From contig JADJZR010000005.1 in the NCBI GenBank assembly GCA_016715645.1, forward strand, positions 1-12,183: a stretch of 12,183 nt of DNA, given 5' to 3'. The notes under the pieces are model-generated. The model was not told the origin of the DNA, did no database searches, and saw only the letters and a list, made by a program, of their open reading frames with translations. Position numbers and translations under genes: made by a program. This document shows positions 8,091 to 12,183 of this stretch, one piece after another (position 1 is the stretch's first letter; every line of letters starts with the position of its first letter). Origin of the DNA: Elusimicrobiota bacterium. Its GTDB lineage: Bacteria; Elusimicrobiota; Elusimicrobia; FEN-1173.

Positions 8091-9188
8091 TTAAAGAAAC
8101 AAGTAGTATCTCGTGCCTTTAAGTTCCCCTTTTCGAGAAAGGGCTTTCAGTACCACCAACTCCTGAAGATCCGTGTGGCGGTGGCGCGCGACGTGTTTAT
8201 GATTCGGATATAGTTTTCCGCGCTGAGCCCTCCCTTGAACCCGTCGGGCCCCTCTTTGAATATCCTTAAAAGCACTTTTTCTTGCCGATCATTAAATTTC
8301 GACCTATGCCGGTCAAAAAATTTCGCTTTATTAACTAAAAATTCAACGCACACGTGGGCGTGGTGTTGCGCATCCAAAACAGTCGTTGAGAAATAGTCCA
8401 ACCAAGGCGTAACCTCGGTCGTCTTATTGGCGCGCTCGAGCGCATCGTAATAGCTTTTTCTTTTTTTCTGAATCGTTTGGGAGAGGGCAATCAATGCCGG
8501 ATGACCCAACCCCTGGGATAATGCTTTCTCAGAAATCGCTCGGCCGATACGGCCGTTCCCGTCTTCGAAGGGGTGAATGGATTCAAAATAAAGGTGGGCC
8601 AACCCCGCCCGCGCGAGTGTTGGCAAGGGATCGCTTCTGTCCGGAGCTGTCTTGTTGAACCACTCCACGAACCCGCCCATCTCCCGCGCAACCCGCTCCG
8701 AGGGGGGGGCTTCAAAATGAATCCGCGGATTATGAATCGAGCCAGAAACCACCCGCATGGGATCGGGGCTGGAGCGGTATTGCCCAACCTCGATTCGATT
8801 TTTGGCGCCCCGAAATATTTTCCTGTGCCAATCAAATAGGAGATCGTCGGAAAGGGGCTTCTCGTAGGAGCGATAGAGATCCACCATGAGTTCGGCCATC
8901 CCTGTTCCGGCGGCGGCACTTTTTATCGGGAGATTTGAGACCAAATTGCCGAAGCAGGGAAGATTGAAGGCTGTCTCGATCCAACATCTCCCCCTCGATC
9001 TCAGCGTTGTTGAATGCTTCCTGGCCCAACAGTTCAATGGTTAAAGCCGATTGGTCAGCGGAACCAACATGTTTGAGAACCCCTTGAAACTGGCCGGCCC
9101 GAAACACAAACTGGGATTCCCGGTCACGAATCACCGCGAATTCGTAACGAAACCGCGGCCAGTCATCTTTCTGCCAATTCCATCGCAT
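8091..9188 (-). CDS. Fic family protein with DUF4172-type N-terminal domain (two frameshifts)
   Basis: Fic proteins usually transfer AMP from ATP to Ser, Thr or Tyr of target proteins. The active-site motif HPFEDGNGRIGR is intact (8540-8575), with the catalytic His and the phosphate-binding GNGR. The N-terminus from ATG 9188 (MRWNWQKDDWPRF) matches DUF4172 Fic proteins. It carries EIEGE, the inhibitory-glutamate region (about residues 63-67). Two indels split the frame: one extra base in a five-T run at 8920-8924, and one missing base near 8170-8171. They cancel, so the repaired gene runs from ATG 9188 to TAA 8091-8093, about 365 residues, close to family length. The two unrepaired open stretches are 8832-9188 and 8147-9037. 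The C-terminus holds a winged-helix-like TSRATATR(D)LQELV. Targets are unknown; such solitary Fic proteins are often self-regulated or toxin-like. Confidence 0.88.
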
Positions 9189-9239
9189 GAGTTATAAACT
9201 CCCCGTTTATGCCTCACATTGTGCATTTCATGAGTTATA
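9186..9239. repeat. 11-bp direct repeat at the fic start
   Basis: CATGAGTTATA occurs at 9186-9196 and again at 9229-9239, 43 bp apart (about four helical turns). The first copy includes the fic start codon (CAT on the + strand). On the - strand the repeat reads TATAACTCATG, which also resembles a -10 box just before the start. Possible roles are an operator for the C-terminal winged helix of Fic or a duplicated promoter segment. This is inference. Confidence 0.35.
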
Positions 9240-9428
9240 TTTGCAAACCGACAATGTTTTTCAGCATTTTGAGCAACGGTGACCTTCCAAGAAAAGCGGG
9301 AGTTTGTGACCGATCCGATCAAATCTACTTTTCGTATCATTCCGCCAGGGTTGGTGCCGGATCGCAATGACGTAAGTCGTTAAAAAAACCATTGATATGA
9401 TCGGTTTCTGGATCTATACTGCAAGGGC
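9189..9428. other. 240-nt divergent intergenic region between fic and the propeller gene
   Basis: The region separates two divergent genes. It holds the direct repeat at the fic end and a strong sigma-70-like promoter at the other end. It is visibly more AT-rich than the trp operon. A 78-codon open frame on the - strand (9131-9367) overlaps the fic start and has no recognisable motif, so I do not call it a gene. Confidence 0.6.
9392..9420 (+). promoter_or_regulatory. Sigma-70-type promoter of the propeller protein gene
   Basis: TTGATA (9392-9397) and TATACT (9415-9420) are separated by exactly 17 bases, close to the consensus. The ATG follows only eight bases after the -10 box, so the expected transcription start (about 9426-9429) falls at or beside the start codon. 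This suggests a leaderless or nearly leaderless mRNA. Confidence 0.65.
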
Positions 9429-12183
9429 ATGAAAAAGGACCTTCTCAGAAAAATTCTGGCCCCGTTGGGGTTGGTGGTGTTGTCGGCCGCTTTGCGGGCG
9501 GGGGACGTGGCGTTGACCGACGGGCAAAATGCGGAGGACGTCGTCGGTCAGACCGACGTCAACGGCGCGGGGGTGTTTACGCGGGTGGCTTTACAACAGT
9601 CAGTGGTTAAAGGGGATGGAAACTCCCTTTGGCGTTGCCATTGATACCACCGCGCATCGTTTGTTTGTGAGCGACATCGGGGCAAATCGGGTTATCGTTT
9701 ATAATTTGGACTCTGACAATGTCCTTGTGGATCAAATAGCCGACAATGTGCTCGGACAACAAAATTTTTATTCCGTCAGTTCAAGTATATCCCAATCTCG
9801 GCTCAGTTCTCCTATGGGATTATCTTTTGACCCTCTTTTAAGCCTGTTGTACGTGGCTGACAGTTCCAACGATCGCATTCTGATTTTTGATGTGACGTCC
9901 ATCACGGACGCGGAAAACGCCGTTAACGTGTTGGGCCAATCCGACTTCACATCAACGACCAATGCGACGGCACAAAATCGATTGAACGCGCCCTACGGGG
10001 TCTCACTCGATTCCAGCGGCAACCGGCTTTTTGTCGCAGATACATCCAACAACCGGGTCATGATATTTGACGTGGCCTCCATCACCGATGGGGAAAATGC
10101 GATCAACGTATTAGGTCAGGCCAATTTTACAACTGGAGGAACCGCGCGAACCCAAGGGGGATTAAATGGTCCGCGCGAATTGGCCTATGACGCGTCGGGG
10201 AATCGGCTGTTCGTGGGGGACTATTCGAACAATCGTGTGATGGTGTTTGATGTTGCCTCGGTGACGGACGGGGAAAACGCGGTGAATGTGCTGGGTCAGG
10301 CTAATTTTACGGCTGGGTCTGCCACGCCGACTCAATCTCAAATGGGTTACTGTTATGGTGTGGCCTACCACGACTCCACACAACGGCTCTTTGTTTCCAA
10401 TATTAATCATAACCGCGTTGTTGTGTTCGATGTGGCCTCCATCACCGATGGTGAAAATGCCGTGAACGTCCTGGGCCAACCCGATTTCACAACCGCCGCA
10501 TCCAACACGACTCAGAGCGGTCTTTATTATCCCTACGGCCTCGCGCTTGAACCAGGGGGGAACCGTTTGTTTGTGGCGGAACTGAGAAATGTTCGCGTGG
10601 ATATGTATGACATTTCCACCACCACCATTACCAACGGTGAAAACGCGGAGAACGTCGTGGGCCAAACCGATGGGGGAGGCGGGGCCAGTTTTACCACCCG
10701 GGGTCTTTATGATGGACTCCCGGCGGTGGGATTCCAAAGGGTTCAGGACGTGGTTGTGGATACCACCACCCATCGGCTCTTTGTGGCCGATTTTTACACC
10801 AGCCGCGTGGCGATTTATAATTTGGATGTGAGCAACACCTTGGTGGATCGCACCATCGATAATGTTCTTGGACAAGACATGGTCACTCAAGGCTTAACAG
10901 AAACCACTCAATCCTCGCTTTATTACGCCAACGGGCTGGCACTGGATCCCGCCACAAACCGTTTATTTGTGAGCGATTATAACAACGACCGCATCATGAT
11001 ATTTGACGTGGCGTCTATCACGGATGGAGAAAATGCCGTGAACGTGCTGGGCCAAACAACATTCGCGGGGGCCACGGGCGCTTTATCCCAATCGAGGCTT
11101 TACGGTCCAGCGGGATTATTTTTTGAGGGAAATTCCTCCCGACTTTTTGTTGCCGACCGGCTTAACAATCGGGTGATGGTCTATGATGTAGGGACGATCA
11201 CGGACGGTGAAAATGCCGTGAATGTGCTTGGACAGCCGGACTTCACTACGGGCACCGCCGGAACAGACATCCATCGCATGTCGAGTCCACACGGTGTTCA
11301 CCACGATGGGGCCAACCGGCTTTTTGTTTGCGAGGTAAACAACAATCGCGTGTTGGTGTTTGACACTACGGCCATCACGGACGGTGAGAACGCGGTGAAT
11401 GTGCTTGGCCAAACGGATTTTACAACAGGAAGTTTTGGAACCACTCAAAGCAAATTTTACAATCCCTACAACTCCGTTTTGGACAGAGCAGGAAACCGCT
11501 TGTTTGTGAGCGATTACACCAACGATCGGGTTCTGGTATTTGATGTGAGCACGATCACGGATGGGGAAAACGCGGTGAACGTGTTGGGCCAAACAACGTT
11601 TACCGCGGGAACAAACGCGACCACTCAAAGTCGGATGTATACCCCGATGGGAATGGCCTATGATCCTGGGATGAACCGGTTATACATCGGGGAAAATAAC
11701 AACAACCGCGTCATCGTCCATTCGGTCGGCCCGGTGTCGCCGTCCACGTCGACGTTGGCGGCGGTGGGGGGCGGGGACCAAGTTCGGGTAACGTGGAACT
11801 CGGCGGGAGACGACGGCGCCTTTAATAACTTGACCGGCACCTACCGCATCCAGTATGCCACGTATACCGTGAGTTGGAGCACCAGTTCCACTCCCACTGA
11901 CGCGACAACGGTGACGGTCGCGACCACGTCGGCGGTCCCGGCTAGGCCAAAGCTACACGGTAACTGGGTTAACCGTCGGCACGACGTATTATTTCGTTCT
12001 GTGGACCGCCGACGAAATTCCCAACTGGTCGAGATTTCGAACACCACCTCCGCCGTCCTCAGGCTGGTTTGACTCCACCCAAATCGAAGTGGACGGGCTA
12101 AACGGTGGGCTGATGCAGGTGTCGTGGCCTGGGGCGATTATGATAACGATGGGGATTTGGATGTCTTGGTGAGGGTACACAGG
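9429..12183 (+). CDS. Secreted multi-repeat NHL-type beta-propeller protein with FN3-like and FG-GAP regions (frameshifted, 3' partial)
   Basis: ATG 9429 opens a signal peptide (MKKDLLRK, hydrophobic ILAPLGLVVLSA, then ALRA-GD near residue 24), so the protein is exported. Next come twelve repeats of about 60 residues (consensus Y.P.GLA.D..GNRLFVADY.NNRVMVFDVASITDGENAVNVLGQ), typical of NHL/six-bladed propellers. An FN3-like domain follows from about 11731 (VRVTWNSAGDDG, YRIQYATYTVSWST). Finally there is an FG-GAP/VCBS-type VAWGDYDNDGDLDVLV at 12124-12171 with a Ca-binding DxDxDGD pattern. An extra G near 9612-9615 breaks the frame, so the long open stretch is 9529-12072. Further indels occur near 11940, 12035 and between about 12050 and 12120; the TGA at 12070-12072 is probably an artefact. 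The ligand and function are unknown; a cell-surface or secreted binding role is inferred. Confidence 0.85.
9552..11727 (+). repeat. Twelve tandem propeller repeats in two six-repeat modules
   Basis: Repeats end at a conserved VLGQ or VVGQ. Boundaries are about 9552-9759, 9760-9939, 9940-10119, 10120-10299, 10300-10479, 10480-10665, 10666-10875, 10876-11055, 11056-11235, 11236-11412, 11413-11592 and 11593-11727. Lengths are about 70, 60, 60, 60, 60, 62, then 70, 60, 60, 59, 60 and about 45 residues. Repeats 1 and 7 are the long ones and share a special form (DTTxHRLFVxD, then YNLDxxNxLVDxxxDNVLGQ). This marks a duplicated six-repeat unit. Confidence 0.85.

Noticed and set aside
9131..9367. 78-codon open frame on the - strand
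   Set aside because: It overlaps the fic start and promoter region, and shows no motif or ribosome site.
9552..11727. Regular ~180-bp repeats as a CRISPR or satellite array
   Set aside because: The period is a multiple of three, stays in one open frame and encodes propeller repeats; there are no short identical repeats with unique spacers.

Overview
The window is a bacterial chromosomal segment from a fairly GC-rich genome. Its core is a complete, intact tryptophan operon, trpE-G-D-C-F-B-A (about 1226-7718), on the + strand. Upstream in the same direction lie the 3' end of hisF, hisI and a short type I signal peptidase gene (lepB). I could read hisF, hisI and the start of lepB only by hopping between frames, because bases 1-800 carry many small indels. 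The decoded protein still follows the family consensus closely, so poor base calling near a contig end explains this better than gene decay.

The layout is hisF(3' end)-hisI-lepB-trpEGDCFBA. Most junctions are 4-nt stop/start overlaps (GTGA, ATGA or TTGA), so this looks like one translationally coupled transcription unit. No promoter, leader peptide or attenuator can fit in front of trpE. The seven trp genes cover the route from chorismate to tryptophan. TrpE and TrpG form anthranilate synthase. TrpD, TrpC and TrpF convert anthranilate to indole-glycerol phosphate. TrpA and TrpB form tryptophan synthase. All key catalytic residues that I checked are present.

After trpA comes a 372-nt gap between convergent genes, with hairpins and short palindromes that look like dispersed repeats. 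It is followed on the - strand by a Fic-domain protein with a DUF4172-type N-terminus, broken by two compensating indels. A 240-nt divergent region then leads to a large secreted protein on the + strand. That protein has a signal peptide, twelve ~60-residue NHL-type beta-propeller repeats arranged as two copies of a six-repeat module, a fibronectin-III-like domain, and the start of an FG-GAP/VCBS-type repeat cut by the window end. Reading-frame damage returns in the last ~240 bases.

Taxon: the 'DGENAVNVLGQ' propeller repeats joined to an FN3 domain with 'YRIQYATYTVSWST' and an FG-GAP repeat remind me of secreted proteins from Elusimicrobiota-type metagenome-derived genomes. This is a recollection, not a search result, and should be treated as moderate-to-low confidence. 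I see no CRISPR array, rRNA, tRNA, transposase or phage gene. I do not see a clearly new multi-gene system. The most unusual items are the his-lepB-trp supraoperon and the duplicated six-blade propeller protein.
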